Shown: positions 8,921 to 18,717, counted from the stretch's first letter. The stretch is DNA of 40,801 bases from an uncultured Prevotellaceae bacterium (GCA_946541745.1 CAMNJY010000004.1:1-40801), one strand, 5' to 3'. The notes: a model not told the origin generated them from the sequence alone. Made by a program: numbers and translations.

Positions 8921-11190
8921 CTACTGCCACTCAACGGCGAGACGGTGGAGCATAGTGGTTGATTCTCCGCAGGAGCCGGTATGCTGGATGTGTACACCGC
9001 CAAAAACAGACGGTTTCATCGGACTATTCAGCTCTACCTCGTGGGGCAGTGTACTGTCGCCCGGTGACGGGGTCGTCGTGGTGACCTGGGCTGAAAGCCG
9101 GTTGCCACGGGCCGTCAGGCGGATGGTGCATCCCGTGCGGTAGCAGGTGGCACTGACGGGGGCCGTCAGGGGCGTCACCCGCCCATGGTCGTACTCCACC
9201 AAGAGGAAGTCAACGGCCTTGGCGTGCTTGGTAGTCCGTATGATGCGCAGGCCGTAGCCGGTGAGCGTGCCGGTGTCGAACTTGAGGCAGACGTCCATAT
9301 ACTGCCCCGTGGCCGAGCCGAAGCCCTGCCCAGCGGTCTTCGTAGGGTCTACCTGCAAGGTCAGCGCCATGTCGCCGTATGCTTGCGCCGAGGGTGTGTA
9401 CATGAGCCTGGCGCCACGCTGAGTCTGCAGCAGGCCGTAGCCGACGGCTCCGTTATAGCCCAGGCCATATTCCCACATGGGCTGCCCAGCATTGAATTTC
9501 CAGTCGTAGTCGGCCGTATCAGAAGGCTTATAGCCGTCTGAGGTCCAGAGTCCCTCAGCGACAACGGGCTGCCAGCCGCAGTAGAAACGGCTAAAATCGG
9601 TGTCAAGGTTTCGGCGGCGGGGTGCCTTCTTCACGACGGCCTGGACAGTGACCGGCTGCCCGGCCTCACCGTTACGCTGTCGAGGCAGCAGGACTGCCTT
9701 GACGACATGGTCCTTGTAGGTATCATCGAACACGAAACTGTGGTCTGGGCGACCGTGGGTGGTAGCCTGTGGGATGTCGTCGCGATACCAGGTGATGGTA
9801 CTCTCGTCAAGCGCCTCCCTACACTGCAACTTATAGTCGAGCATGGCAACCCCGTCGGCCGTCAACTTCAGCCGCGGACGACTGTCAAACGCAGGGGGCG
9901 GCAGCAAGGCTGGCCTCACCTCGGCATAGCAGGCTGCCTCGCGCCCGTCTGTCGTAGCGGCTATAATGCAGAAACGGGCGGTTTCATCTGAATTATTGGT
10001 AGGGACAACGGTGACACTTCTCCATCGTTCAGGCTGAGTGCAACGAAGTGCTCATAGCCCGGCTCTACCCGCCACTGTGCGGGTTCAGAGGTAGTCAGCA
10101 CCAAAGTGTCAGTACCCGTCAGGAGGGAAGCGTCGTGGCGGTTGATACTCAAGAAGGGCGGCGCAGCGAGTCGGTCTGTCAGCCCGTCGGGCTGCAGGGT
10201 GTTCTGCGGCTGCCGGTGGCCTATCAGGTAAGGCTTGCCGTTGAGGGTAAAGTTTTTCTGGTAACAGCGCAGCCACGGCTGCGGGTAGGCCGTCCAGCCG
10301 ATGTAGATGCTGTCAGAGGGGGCATGGTAACGGCAGTCAATGAGCGTCAAGGGTCCGCCCTGCTTCATGAAGTACATCTCGCGGTTGTGCCCTTTGACGG
10401 TGAAATCGCAGTTTATGAACAAGGCTCCCTGCCCATAAGTACTCCAGAAAGGCTTCTGGCCGTAAAGGTCGATGGTGCAGTGGCGGTAAGTGGCGTTGCC
10501 GTTGAGGGCATCGTCGGTACACTCAAAGTGGCAGTCTTCATAATAGGAGTGGATGGCCCCGTTCAGCGGGTTCAGGTTCAGGCGGCTCAGGAAGCGCACT
10601 CGCCGGGCCGTCATCAACCTGCCCTCAACATAGCCGACGTGGGCCTGGGTGATGGCATCGCTACGCCGGCGGCGCGACAGTTCGGGGCGGCGCGGGTAGT
10701 CGAGGTCAACGTTGCAGTAGTTGCCCATGGTCAGGTTTTCCACCGTGAGCGTGTCCACATGGAAGTCAAACATGGTGAAATTGCCCACGGCTCCTTGCAT
10801 CTGGCCGCGCTGTGAAGCCAGCACAACGTCGTCGGGACGCTCGGAAAGTCCGATGAAATGGAGGTTTTTTGCCTTGATGGTCATTCCGAAAGGCTCGCGC
10901 CCGTTGCGGCCTGTCACCACCTCGGGCGTGTCAGGATTGTCAATCCAGTAGACCCACGGGGCAATGTAGAGCGTGGCCGAGTCGCCGAATTGGCTGGCCG
11001 CCTTGCGGAAATCATTATAGGTATAGGGTCTGGCAGCGGCCTCCTCGTCGGTCAGTGAACCGTCGAGCAACAGGTGGTGAGCATCAAGGACGGGCGTCTG
11101 GGCCGAAGATGCAAGACTATTCACTACCAAAAACAGACACAGAAGCCGGGCGCTGTGTTGGCGGCGACCGGCAGTGGTGGCGGGTGTCAT
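8921..11190 (-). pseudogene. Secreted beta-helix protein gene, split by a one-base frameshift
   Basis: The first part (ATG at 11190) has a signal peptide (LLCLFLVVNSLASSAQ) and a repetitive region of the right-handed beta-helix type, reminiscent of pectin-modifying enzymes (NLTMGNYCNVD, YYEDCHFECTDDALNG, TYRHCTIDLYGQ). This frame stops at 9961. The -1 frame is open from about 10026 to the TAG at 8921 and continues sensibly (SVTVVPTNNSDETARFCII...), then gives a domain with a DFSRFYCGW...GLWTSDGY start and a lectin/LamG-like look. The break is at about 10018-10026, where one base seems lost near GATGGAGAAGTG. Restored, the protein would be about 755 residues. The gene follows the glsB-like gene by 10 bp. 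Substrate and activity are unknown. The shift could be a real mutation or a sequencing error; no slippery heptamer for programmed shifting is visible. Confidence 0.82.
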
Positions 11191-11200
11191 AATGCGGTGA

Positions 11201-12190
11201 CTATCGGGCTTTATAGATGACTTTGTTGGCGCCGCTGGTTATCTGCAGTGCCTCCGGATGGTCCTTGATAAACGAGTCGATATGGCGCACCCGCTTCTGC
11301 TCCAGTATCTCGTCGACGGCAATGAGGATGCCTGTCTCCTCGACATCGCCAAAGCCGTAGTTGATGGCCGTGCCAAAGAGCTTCATCGTGGGCGACAGGC
11401 TCATATAGGCATTGACCAAGGGCGGTATGTTGTAGCCCAGCTTGCGGATCTCGCGGTTCAGTATGCGGTAGTCGGCATTGAAGTCGTCCTCGCAGAAGAG
11501 GGCTTTCAGCTCAGTCTCGTCAGTTTCAATTTCGAGCGGTTTCATCGGTACTATGAGGGCCTCCTGGTCGGCAAAATGCTTGCGCAGGAAGTAGAGTATC
11601 ATGTCGCGCCCGCGGCGTATATAGCTGGGGTACATGGTAAACTTGCCGAAGAAATAGCGCACGTTGGGCTTGATGACCGTCAGGGCACCCAGGCCGTCCC
11701 ACAGATTGTCGAGCGCAAAGAGGCTCTTGGCACCCATGCGCGAACTCTGATAGGGCAGTGCCACAAAGGAGCGGCCCAGCTCAATGGTGTAGGGCCGGTA
11801 GTCGCGGATGAACTTCTCGCTGAAGTGGAACATGTGGCTGGTGGCCAGAATGGGCTGTCCCTGCTCGTCAATCTCCCAGTCGGAGCCTAAGATGTAGCGG
11901 TAGCCGCCGATAATCTCTTGCTCTTCCGGATTCCATACGATGAGCTGCTTGTAGCAGTTGTCACTGGTGTCAAACTCGTCGATGTCGCACGCTTTGCCGG
12001 TGCCGCCTCCAGCCTCGCGAAAGGCTATCTCACGTAGCCGGCCTATCTCGCGCATCACGTTGGGTGCGTCATGCGCGGTAATGACATAGATCTCGTTGTG
12101 GCTCTTGTTGGTCATACGGAGCTGGCGCTCAGGCGTCAGTTCGCTAAGGAGCACCTCCTTGGGGATGGGGGCAATGATAGGCTGTTCCAT
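11201..12190 (-). CDS. glsB: GNAT-type N-acyltransferase, GlsB-like (glycine lipid synthesis)
   Basis: The 329-residue protein belongs to the OlsB/hemolysin-like GNAT fold: IGRLREIAFREAGGGTGK near the N-terminus, IGGYRYILGSDW in the core, then ELGRSFVALPYQ and the long YFFGKFTMYPSYIRRGRDM segment. In Bacteroides thetaiotaomicron the homologous pair GlsB (N-acyltransferase) and GlsA (O-acyltransferase) makes N-acyl-3-hydroxyacyl-glycine lipids. Here the same two activities are adjacent, with the PlsC-like gene 4 bp upstream, which supports that role. GlsB would attach a 3-hydroxyacyl chain to glycine at the inner face of the membrane. Assignment to glycine rather than ornithine or another amino acid rests on phylum knowledge, not on a visible residue. 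Confidence 0.8.
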   Translation of the reverse strand: MEQPIIAPIPKEVLLSELTPERQLRMTNKSHNEIYVITAHDAPNVMREIGRLREIAFREAGGGTGKACDIDEFDTSDNCYKQLIVWNPEEQEIIGGYRYILGSDWEIDEQGQPILATSHMFHFSEKFIRDYRPYTIELGRSFVALPYQSSRMGAKSLFALDNLWDGLGALTVIKPNVRYFFGKFTMYPSYIRRGRDMILYFLRKHFADQEALIVPMKPLEIETDETELKALFCEDDFNADYRILNREIRKLGYNIPPLVNAYMSLSPTMKLFGTAINYGFGDVEETGILIAVDEILEQKRVRHIDSFIKDHPEALQITSGANKVIYKAR

Positions 12191-12194
12191 ATAT

Positions 12195-13019
12195 TTATAA
12201 TTCGTAAACTCGGTCTTTTACCCACTGGGCCCACTCTACGGGCTTGCGGCTCTTGTCGAACGTCTGCCAGGGTATCGGCTTGCCGATGGCCACCCGGAAG
12301 GTCTTGTGTACATTTTTGTACATTTCATCGACTAAAAACAGCATGGCCAGATTGAAGGGCAGGAAGCGGTCAGAAAAGTTGGCCAGCCGATAGAAGAAGT
12401 CGGAGTTCTGCCCGCTGAAGTGGATAGGCACAATGTCGCGATGATACTGCACACTCTTGGAGACGAAGGTCTTGGTCCAGGGAATATCGCGGACAACGCC
12501 GTTCTTACGCCGCGAGCAGAGGCCGGCGGGAAACATCAGCATGTGGTTGTCGCTCTGGAATCCCGCCTCGACCATCTTGGGGAAATCACGCCCCTGCTTG
12601 CCTGTCTTATTGATAGGTATGCAGAGAGGTGCCAGTCCGGGAAGGTTCATCAGCAGGTCGTTGACCAGGTAGCGGAACCGCCCGTCGTAGTGGCGTCCGA
12701 TGAGAGCGCCGAGGGCCACGCCGTCCTCACCGCCAAGGGGATGATTGCTGACAAAGGTATAGAACCGCCCGTCATCCTTGGCGGGCAGGTTCTCAGCACC
12801 TACAATGTCGAGCGTAGCATCGAGATACCTGACGCACTCCTCAAGCCACTCCGTGCCCGACAGATGACGGCTCTCCCAAAGGAAAGCGTTGACCTGGTCC
12901 TGATGGGCGATGCGTTTGAGCCATGCAACGGCGAAACCGGGCACGTACTTTGCCTTCGGCCCCAACTTGCTTTTCAAAATGTTGTCTATGTCGACTGTCT
13001 TCTCTGTAAGGTTTACCAT
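12195..13019 (-). CDS. glsA: PlsC-like O-acyltransferase, GlsA-like (glycine lipid synthesis)
   Basis: The 274-residue protein is a member of the lysophospholipid acyltransferase family. It has the catalytic FVSNHPLGGEDG block (the family's NHx4-5D motif), a downstream CIPINKTGKQGRDFPKM segment, and MLMFPAGLCSRRKNG corresponding to the FPEGTRS motif. No long transmembrane helix is obvious; it is probably a peripheral membrane enzyme. As partner of the GNAT gene that follows after 4 bp, it most likely adds the second acyl chain to the 3-hydroxy group of the N-acyl-glycine, as GlsA does. A role in phosphatidic acid synthesis is the alternative. A TAnnTTTG promoter element lies 31 bp upstream of the ATG, divergent from mraZ. 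Confidence 0.8.
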   Translation of the reverse strand: MVNLTEKTVDIDNILKSKLGPKAKYVPGFAVAWLKRIAHQDQVNAFLWESRHLSGTEWLEECVRYLDATLDIVGAENLPAKDDGRFYTFVSNHPLGGEDGVALGALIGRHYDGRFRYLVNDLLMNLPGLAPLCIPINKTGKQGRDFPKMVEAGFQSDNHMLMFPAGLCSRRKNGVVRDIPWTKTFVSKSVQYHRDIVPIHFSGQNSDFFYRLANFSDRFLPFNLAMLFLVDEMYKNVHKTFRVAIGKPIPWQTFDKSRKPVEWAQWVKDRVYEL

Positions 13020-13049
13020 ATTTTACTGCTATTGGTATCAATTAAGGTG

Positions 13050-13057
13050 CAAAAGTA
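13050..13057 (-). promoter_or_regulatory. Predicted -7 promoter element of the glsA-glsB unit
   Basis: TACTTTTG on the minus strand fits TAnnTTTG and ends 30 bases before the glsA ATG. The region 13020-13250 between the divergent units is A/T-rich and holds no gene. Confidence 0.55.
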
Positions 13058-13179
13058 GCATAAATCTTTGAGAAACGACACTTTTTTGGCGAAAAAGTGA
13101 CAGAGCAAATGATTTTTGTTCACCTGCGAACAAAGAAACCCAACAAAATCAATAAATAAATGTTAAATCAGAAAAAAAG

Positions 13180-13204
13180 TGGGGCAAAGTGGTGGAATGT
13201 GGGG
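13180..13204 (+). promoter_or_regulatory. MraZ operator: three TGGGN-type boxes with 10-bp period
   Basis: TGGGG (13180), TGGTG (13190) and TGGGG (13200) are separated by exactly 5 bp. This is the architecture known for MraZ autoregulation (three TGGGN repeats with 5-nt spacers). It ends 9 bp before the predicted -7 element, so bound MraZ would cover the -33 region. Confidence 0.78.
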
Positions 13205-13213
13205 GAAAATATG

Positions 13214-13221
13214 TAACTTTG
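13214..13221 (+). promoter_or_regulatory. Predicted -7 promoter element of the dcw cluster
   Basis: TAACTTTG matches TAnnTTTG and ends 29 bases before the mraZ ATG. Transcription would start near 13228. Confidence 0.65.
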
Positions 13222-13250
13222 TAGGCAGATTTTAATATAAAAGGTAAAAC

Positions 13251-13718
13251 ATGCGCTTTTTAGGTAACATAGAAGCCAAGACAGATGCGAAGGGCCGTGT
13301 CTTTCTGCCATCAACTTTCCGCAAGGTGCTACAGGCATCGGGCAGCGAGTCGCTGGTGCTGAGGAAGGACATCTTCCAGGACTGTCTGGTCATCTACCCC
13401 GAAAGCGTGTGGAACGACCAAATGGACACCCTGCGGAGCAAACTCAACAGATATAACGCCCAGCACCAGCGCATTTTCAGGCAGTTCGTCTCAGAGGTGG
13501 AACTGCTGACGCTCGACGGCAACGGGCGCTTCCTCATTCCCAAGCGCTACCTACAGATGGCCGGCATCAGTCAGAACATCAAGTTCATAGGCATGGGAGA
13601 CACCATAGAAATCTGGGCTGGCGAAAAGGTCAACGAATCGCAGATGGACAGCGAGGAGTTTGGACTGGCACTTGAAAACATCATGACGCAGGATCAACCT
13701 CCCGTCTCAACAATTTGA
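13251..13718 (+). CDS. mraZ: Transcriptional regulator MraZ
   Basis: MraZ is a DNA-binding protein of the AbrB/SpoVT fold that represses the division/cell-wall cluster from its first position. The 155-residue product begins MRFLGNIEAKTDAKGRVFLP and contains the second repeat LTLDGNGRFLIPKRYL, the two DxKGR-like halves expected of the family. It is followed after 3 bp by rsmH. Directly upstream lie three TGGGN-like boxes at 10-bp spacing, consistent with self-repression. Confidence 0.96.
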   Translation: MRFLGNIEAKTDAKGRVFLPSTFRKVLQASGSESLVLRKDIFQDCLVIYPESVWNDQMDTLRSKLNRYNAQHQRIFRQFVSEVELLTLDGNGRFLIPKRYLQMAGISQNIKFIGMGDTIEIWAGEKVNESQMDSEEFGLALENIMTQDQPPVSTI

Positions 13719-13721
13719 CAG

Positions 13722-14636
13722 ATGACAGTCACGGCTGACACATACCACGTACCAGTGCTTCTGGAAGAGAGCATTGACGGGTTGGCTATCCAACCCGACG
13801 GTCTCTATGCCGACATGACCTTCGGCGGAGGGGGGCACAGCAGCGAGATACTGCGCCGGCTGGGCCGCAAGGGACACCTCTATGGTTTCGACCAGGATGC
13901 CGACGCCGAGAGAAACATTCCCGCCGACGAAAGGTTTACCTTCGTGCGGAGCAACTTCAGATACGTCAAGCAGTGGATGCGCTACTACGGCGTGGAGCAG
14001 CTGGACGGCATACTGGCCGACCTGGGCGTGTCGAGCCACCACTTAGACGATGCCGGGCGAGGGTTCTCCTTCCGCTTCGACGCACCCCTGGACATGAGGA
14101 TGAACAAGCGGGCCGGCACGACGGCCGCCGACGTAGTCAACGACTACAGCGAACAGCAGCTGGCCGACGTGTTCTACCTGTACGGCGAGCTGAAGCAGGC
14201 CCGCCGCCTGGCCGCAACCATCGTCAAGGCCCGCTCCCCGCAGCCCATAGCCACCACCGGCGACCTGCTGCAGGCCTTAGGCATAGACACCAACGGCACC
14301 CAGTGGAAAAAGGACATGGCCCGCCTGTTCCAGGCCCTACGCATAGAGGTGAACCACGAAATGGAGGCACTGAAGGAGATGCTGGCCGGCGCCACGACGC
14401 TGCTCAAGCCCGGGGGCCGGCTGGCCGTCATCACCTACCACTCGCTGGAAGACCGCCTGGTGAAGAACATGATGAAGGCGGGCAACACCGAGGGGCGCGT
14501 CAACCGGGATTTCTTCGGCAGAAGCGACGCCCCGTTCCGCGCTGTCAACAGCAGGGTCATCGTCCCCTCCGACGAGGAGCAGCAACGCAACCCACGCAGC
14601 AGGAGCGCCAAACTGAGAATAGCAGAACGAATATAA
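13722..14636 (+). CDS. rsmH: 16S rRNA (cytosine-1402-N4) methyltransferase RsmH
   Basis: RsmH (MraW) methylates N4 of C1402 in 16S rRNA using S-adenosylmethionine. The 304-residue protein has HVPVLLEESIDGL at the start, the SAM-binding DMTFGGGGHSSEIL, DLGVSSHHLDDAGRGFSF, the RIEVNHEMEAL helix, and the C-terminal ITYHSLEDRLVKN motif. All are diagnostic and the length is normal. It begins 3 bp after mraZ and ends 9 bp before the FtsL-like gene. In this cluster it accompanies division genes without a direct division role. Confidence 0.98.
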   Translation: MTVTADTYHVPVLLEESIDGLAIQPDGLYADMTFGGGGHSSEILRRLGRKGHLYGFDQDADAERNIPADERFTFVRSNFRYVKQWMRYYGVEQLDGILADLGVSSHHLDDAGRGFSFRFDAPLDMRMNKRAGTTAADVVNDYSEQQLADVFYLYGELKQARRLAATIVKARSPQPIATTGDLLQALGIDTNGTQWKKDMARLFQALRIEVNHEMEALKEMLAGATTLLKPGGRLAVITYHSLEDRLVKNMMKAGNTEGRVNRDFFGRSDAPFRAVNSRVIVPSDEEQQRNPRSRSAKLRIAERI

Positions 14637-14645
14637 GCAACCAAC

Positions 14646-15119
14646 ATGGCTGAAGAGGCAGAGGACAAGAAAAAGAACATCCAGGAAGAGTTCAAGGAGA
14701 AAGAGCAGAAAGCACTGGAGAAACTGAAGGAAATCAAGCAGAACGTGCGCGAAGAGGACAGCTTGCCCGTAGGTACGCTGACCTTGCGCAAGATTCTCGG
14801 CGGCGACTTCCTTACAGCCGAGACGGTGCGCAGCAACATCTGGCCCCTTGTGTTCATCGGCCTGTTTACGGTGGCCTACGTCGCCGTACGCTACCAGTGC
14901 CAGCAGGACATGATACTCATTGACCGCATGGAGAGCGAGCTGAAGGATGCCAAATACAAGGCCCTGTCGAGTTCGAGCACGCTGACCGAGCGATGCCGTG
15001 AGAGCCAGGTGCTGAAGGTGCTCAAGAAGAACAACGACTCGCTGCTACACGTCAGTTCGCAGCCACCTTACAAAATAAACATACCCGAGCAGGGCTTTTT
15101 TAGCGCAGCAGAAGAATGA
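14646..15119 (+). CDS. FtsL-like cell division protein
   Basis: A 157-residue bitopic membrane protein: a highly charged cytoplasmic N-terminus (about residues 1-60, Lys/Glu-rich and probably helical), one transmembrane helix (about 66-83, IWPLVFIGLFTVAYVAV), then an extracytoplasmic segment of about 70 residues with coiled-coil character. This layout and the place between rsmH and the division PBP match FtsL, which with FtsQ and its partners links the Z ring to septal synthesis; sequence similarity in this family is always low. Its stop overlaps the next start (ATGA at 15116), so translation is probably coupled to the PBP. Confidence 0.8.
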   Translation: MAEEAEDKKKNIQEEFKEKEQKALEKLKEIKQNVREEDSLPVGTLTLRKILGGDFLTAETVRSNIWPLVFIGLFTVAYVAVRYQCQQDMILIDRMESELKDAKYKALSSSSTLTERCRESQVLKVLKKNNDSLLHVSSQPPYKINIPEQGFFSAAEE

Positions 15120-17227
15120 GCAAGTTTAACAGCAACAAAGTGATGCCCCGCTACTTCGCCATCGCAGTAGCGCTGACACTGACAAGCATTGCCATCATAG
15201 GCAAGGCGCTCTACATCATGACGGTCGAGAAAGACTACTGGATGACCGTGCAGGCGCAGATGAAGCACGACTCCATACCCGTGAAGCCCACCCGCGGCAA
15301 CATTCTGAGCTGTGACGGACAGCTCATGGCCAGCAGCATACCGGAGTACAAGATATACATGGACTTCCAGACGGGTGGCGCCGAGCGCGACTCGCTGTGG
15401 CAGCTGAAGCTCGACAGCATCTGCCAGGGGCTGCACGAGATATTCCCCGAGGAAACGGCCGAGGGGTTCCGTCAGCACTTGGAGAAGGGACGGCTGAAAG
15501 TGACAAAGAGCGGTGCCGTGGGGGCGCGCCACTGGCCCATCTGGAAGCGCCGCATCAGCTACAACACCTTCACGGAGGTGCGCAAGCTGCCGGTGTTCAG
15601 CATGAGCAAGTACAAGAGCGGATTCCACTGGGAGGAGTTCAACGCCCGCAACCGACCCTTCGGCTCGCTGGCCCAGCGCACGGTAGGCATCATGTTCGGC
15701 GAGATAGACTCCGCCCGCTGCGGCCTGGAGCTGTCGTTCGACTCGCTGCTGCGCGGACACAACGGGCTGGTTCACCAGCAGAAGGTGCTCAACAAGGTGA
15801 TGAACATCACCGAGGTGCCGCCCATTAACGGTGCCGACATCGTGACCACCATCGACGTGAACATGCAGGACCTGGCCGAGCGCGCGCTCATCGACGAGCT
15901 GAAGGCGATTAACGGCGAGATGGGCGTGGCCATACTCATGGAGGTAGAAACGGGCGACGTGAAGGCCATCGTCAACATGCTGCGCATGCCCAACGGCGAA
16001 TATGCCGAGGCCATCAACTCGGCCATCAGCTACCGCTGCGAGCCGGGGTCGGTGTTCAAGGTGGCCTCGCTGCTCGTTGCACTCGACGACGGTGTCATCC
16101 CCCGCGACACGAGCTACATCATCCATACCGGCAGCGGCGTGATGGAGATGCACGGCCGGTGGATGAAAGACCACAACTGGCGGCGAGGCGGCTATCAGGA
16201 CATCAACGTGGCCCGCACACTGGAGGTCAGCTCGAACATCGGCACGAGCTACGTCATCGACAAGTTCTACGGCGGCCACCCCGAGAAATACGTCGAGGGC
16301 CTGCGCCGGGTAGGCATTGCCGAGGACCTCAAACTGCCGCTGGTAGGCTACCGCAAACCCAACATCCGCGACGTAGACACCAAGACCAAAGACCGCTCGA
16401 AGTACTGGAGCAAGACCACGCTGCCCTGGATGTCGATAGGCTACGAGACGCAGATAGCACCCATCAACACGCTGGCCTTCTACAATGCCATCGCCAACAA
16501 CGGACGGATGATGCAGCCGCGCTTCATCACCAAGATGGTGAAAGACGGCGAGACCGTGCGCGAGTTTCCGCCCGTAGTGCTCAAGGAGCGCATTGCCAAG
16601 CCAGAGACCATCACCATGATGCAAACCATACTGGAGCATGTGGTCAGCCAGGGCCTTGGCAGGAAAGCCGGGCCGCCCTCGCGGGCGTTCAAGGTAGCCG
16701 GCAAGACGGGCACGGCACAGATTGCCGACGAGCACGGCGGCTACCACTCGGGTACCACCCGCTACTGGCTCTCGTTTGCCGGCTTCTTCCCGGCCGACGC
16801 GCCGCGATACTCGTGCATCGTCTGCCTGCGCAAGACAGGACTGCCCGCCTCGGGCGGCGGCATGAGCGGCGTGGTGTTCCGCCACATTGCCGAGGGCGTG
16901 ATGGCGCAGAACCTGAAGCGGCTGGTAGAGGACGCCCGCGACTCGACGTCGAACTTCGTGCCCGATGTCAAGAGCGGCAACAAAGCTGCTTCCACATACG
17001 TGCTCAACCGACTGGGCATCAAGGGCAACGAGAAGATCACTGAAACGGTGAACCGCCACACCATGCCCGACGTGACAGGCATGGGGGCCCGCGATGCCGT
17101 CTACGAACTGGAAAGCCGCGGCCTGCGCGTCAGCCTCAGCGGTCGCGGCAAGGTGAAGTCGCAGAGCATCGCCGCCGGCAAGAGCATCATGCCGGGCGTC
17201 GTCTGCAAACTGGTACTGGAAATTTAA
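15116..17227 (+). CDS. ftsI: Septal peptidoglycan transpeptidase (PBP3/FtsI type) with PASTA domain
   Basis: A 703-residue class B penicillin-binding protein that crosslinks peptidoglycan at the septum. It has a short cytoplasmic start, one membrane anchor (about 12-35), the dimerisation/pedestal region with RGNILSCDGQLMASS, and a transpeptidase domain with the active-site serine in SVFK (312-315), SSN (372-374) and KTGTAQ (from 530). A C-terminal PASTA domain (about 645-703, MPDVTGMGARDAVYEL) follows, a feature usual in Bacteroidetes division PBPs though absent from E. coli FtsI. It is followed by murE after 15 bp, and its SEDS partner FtsW is encoded further along the cluster. Confidence 0.95.
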   Translation: MSKFNSNKVMPRYFAIAVALTLTSIAIIGKALYIMTVEKDYWMTVQAQMKHDSIPVKPTRGNILSCDGQLMASSIPEYKIYMDFQTGGAERDSLWQLKLDSICQGLHEIFPEETAEGFRQHLEKGRLKVTKSGAVGARHWPIWKRRISYNTFTEVRKLPVFSMSKYKSGFHWEEFNARNRPFGSLAQRTVGIMFGEIDSARCGLELSFDSLLRGHNGLVHQQKVLNKVMNITEVPPINGADIVTTIDVNMQDLAERALIDELKAINGEMGVAILMEVETGDVKAIVNMLRMPNGEYAEAINSAISYRCEPGSVFKVASLLVALDDGVIPRDTSYIIHTGSGVMEMHGRWMKDHNWRRGGYQDINVARTLEVSSNIGTSYVIDKFYGGHPEKYVEGLRRVGIAEDLKLPLVGYRKPNIRDVDTKTKDRSKYWSKTTLPWMSIGYETQIAPINTLAFYNAIANNGRMMQPRFITKMVKDGETVREFPPVVLKERIAKPETITMMQTILEHVVSQGLGRKAGPPSRAFKVAGKTGTAQIADEHGGYHSGTTRYWLSFAGFFPADAPRYSCIVCLRKTGLPASGGGMSGVVFRHIAEGVMAQNLKRLVEDARDSTSNFVPDVKSGNKAASTYVLNRLGIKGNEKITETVNRHTMPDVTGMGARDAVYELESRGLRVSLSGRGKVKSQSIAAGKSIMPGVVCKLVLEI

Positions 17228-17242
17228 AGCAATAAAGAAGAT

Positions 17243-18697
17243 ATGAAACTGAGCGAGCTACTCAACAACGTTAAGACCCTGAGCATCGCAGGCGATGAAG
17301 GGGTAGAGATTGCCGGCGTGGAGATTGACTCCCGCCAGGTCAAGCCCGGCTACCTGTTCGTGGCCATGAGGGGTACACAGGTGGACGGCCACCGCTTCAT
17401 ACCCAAGGCCGTGGAGCAGGGGGCTGCAGCCATCGTGTGCGAAGACCTGCCCGAGGAGAAGGCTCAGGGCGTGACCTATGTCCAGGTGGAATCGGCCGAG
17501 GAGGCCGTAGGCCCAGTAGCCACCCGCTTCCACGGCGACCCTACGGCACGGCTGAAATTAGTCGGGGTGACGGGCACCAACGGCAAGACCACCATCGCCA
17601 CCTTATTATATAATATGTTCCGCCAGTTCGGCCACAAGTGCGGTCTGCTGTCAACAGTGTGCAACTACATCGACGGCGAGGCCATAGCCGCCACCCATAC
17701 CACGCCCGACGCCATAGAGCTGAACAAACTGCTGGGACGCATGGCCGACGAGGGCTGCGAGTATGTCTTCATGGAGTGTTCCAGCCACGCCATAGCCCAG
17801 CGCCGCATCGGCGGTCTTCGCTTCGCCGGCGGACTGTTTACCAACCTCACCCGCGACCACCTGGACTACCACAAGACGTTCGAGAACTATCGCGACGCCA
17901 AAAAGCTGTTCTTCGACACACTGCCCAAGGATGCTTTCGCCATCACCAACCTGGACGACAAGAACGGCCTGTTCATGGTGCAGAACACCAAAGCCACCGT
18001 CAAGACTTACAGCACGCGCCAGATGGCCGACTTCCGTGCCCGCATCATCGAGTGCCACTTCGAGGGCATGTATCTCGACATCGACGGGCACGAGGTGGGC
18101 GTGCAGTTCATTGGCAAGTTCAACGTGTCGAACCTGCTCTGCGTCTACGCTGCCGCCATCATGCTGGGCAAGCAGCCCGAGGACATCCTCGTCATCATGA
18201 GCACGCTGAAGAGTGTCAACGGCCGACTCGACCCCATCCGCTCGCCGGAGGGCTACACGGCCATCATCGACTATGCCCACACGCCCGATGCCCTGGAAAA
18301 CGTGTTAGGAGCCATCCACGAGGTGCTCGACGGCAAGGGCCGCGTCATCACCGTCTGCGGCGCCGGCGGCAACCGCGACAAGGGCAAGCGGCCGCTCATG
18401 GCCCAGGAAGCCGTTCGGCAGAGCGACCGCGTCATCATCACCAGCGACAACCCCCGTTTCGAAGAGCCTCAGGACATCATCAACGACATGCTGGCCGGCC
18501 TGGACCAGAAGCAGATGAAGAAGGTTGTCAGCATAGCCGACCGCCGCGAGGCCATCCGCACGGCCTGCATGATGGCAGAGAAAGGCGACGTCATCCTGAT
18601 TGCCGGCAAAGGCCACGAGGACTATCAGGAGGTGAAAGGCGTGAAGCACCACTTCGACGACCATGAGGTGGTACGTGAGTGCTTCGCCAATCAATAA
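17243..18697 (+). CDS. murE: UDP-MurNAc-tripeptide synthetase MurE (meso-diaminopimelate adding)
   Basis: MurE adds the third residue to UDP-MurNAc-L-Ala-D-Glu. The 484-residue protein has the ATP-binding loop GTNGKTT at 111-117, [21 protein letters not shown] and [13 protein letters not shown]. The DNPR motif at 402-405, in the sequence DNPRFEEP, is the signature for meso-diaminopimelate, so the cell wall is of the DAP type. N-terminal, central ATPase and C-terminal ligase domains are all present at normal size. No murF follows; its absence from this cluster is usual in the phylum. Confidence 0.97.
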   Translation: MKLSELLNNVKTLSIAGDEGVEIAGVEIDSRQVKPGYLFVAMRGTQVDGHRFIPKAVEQGAAAIVCEDLPEEKAQGVTYVQVESAEEAVGPVATRFHGDPTARLKLVGVTGTNGKTTIATLLYNMFRQFGHKCGLLSTVCNYIDGEAIAATHTTPDAIELNKLLGRMADEGCEYVFMECSSHAIAQRRIGGLRFAGGLFTNLTRDHLDYHKTFENYRDAKKLFFDTLPKDAFAITNLDDKNGLFMVQNTKATVKTYSTRQMADFRARIIECHFEGMYLDIDGHEVGVQFIGKFNVSNLLCVYAAAIMLGKQPEDILVIMSTLKSVNGRLDPIRSPEGYTAIIDYAHTPDALENVLGAIHEVLDGKGRVITVCGAGGNRDKGKRPLMAQEAVRQSDRVIITSDNPRFEEPQDIINDMLAGLDQKQMKKVVSIADRREAIRTACMMAEKGDVILIAGKGHEDYQEVKGVKHHFDDHEVVRECFANQ

Positions 18698-18717
18698 GGG
18701 GCGATAAGTCGCCAGTC

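Noticed and set aside
9950..10030. Programmed -1 frameshift in the beta-helix gene
   Set aside because: No X-XXY-YYZ slippery heptamer or strong downstream structure at the junction; a mutation or sequencing error is simpler.
15068..17059. 663-codon open frame on the minus strand opposite the PBP gene
   Set aside because: Composition typical of an antisense shadow; all PBP motifs are on the plus strand.
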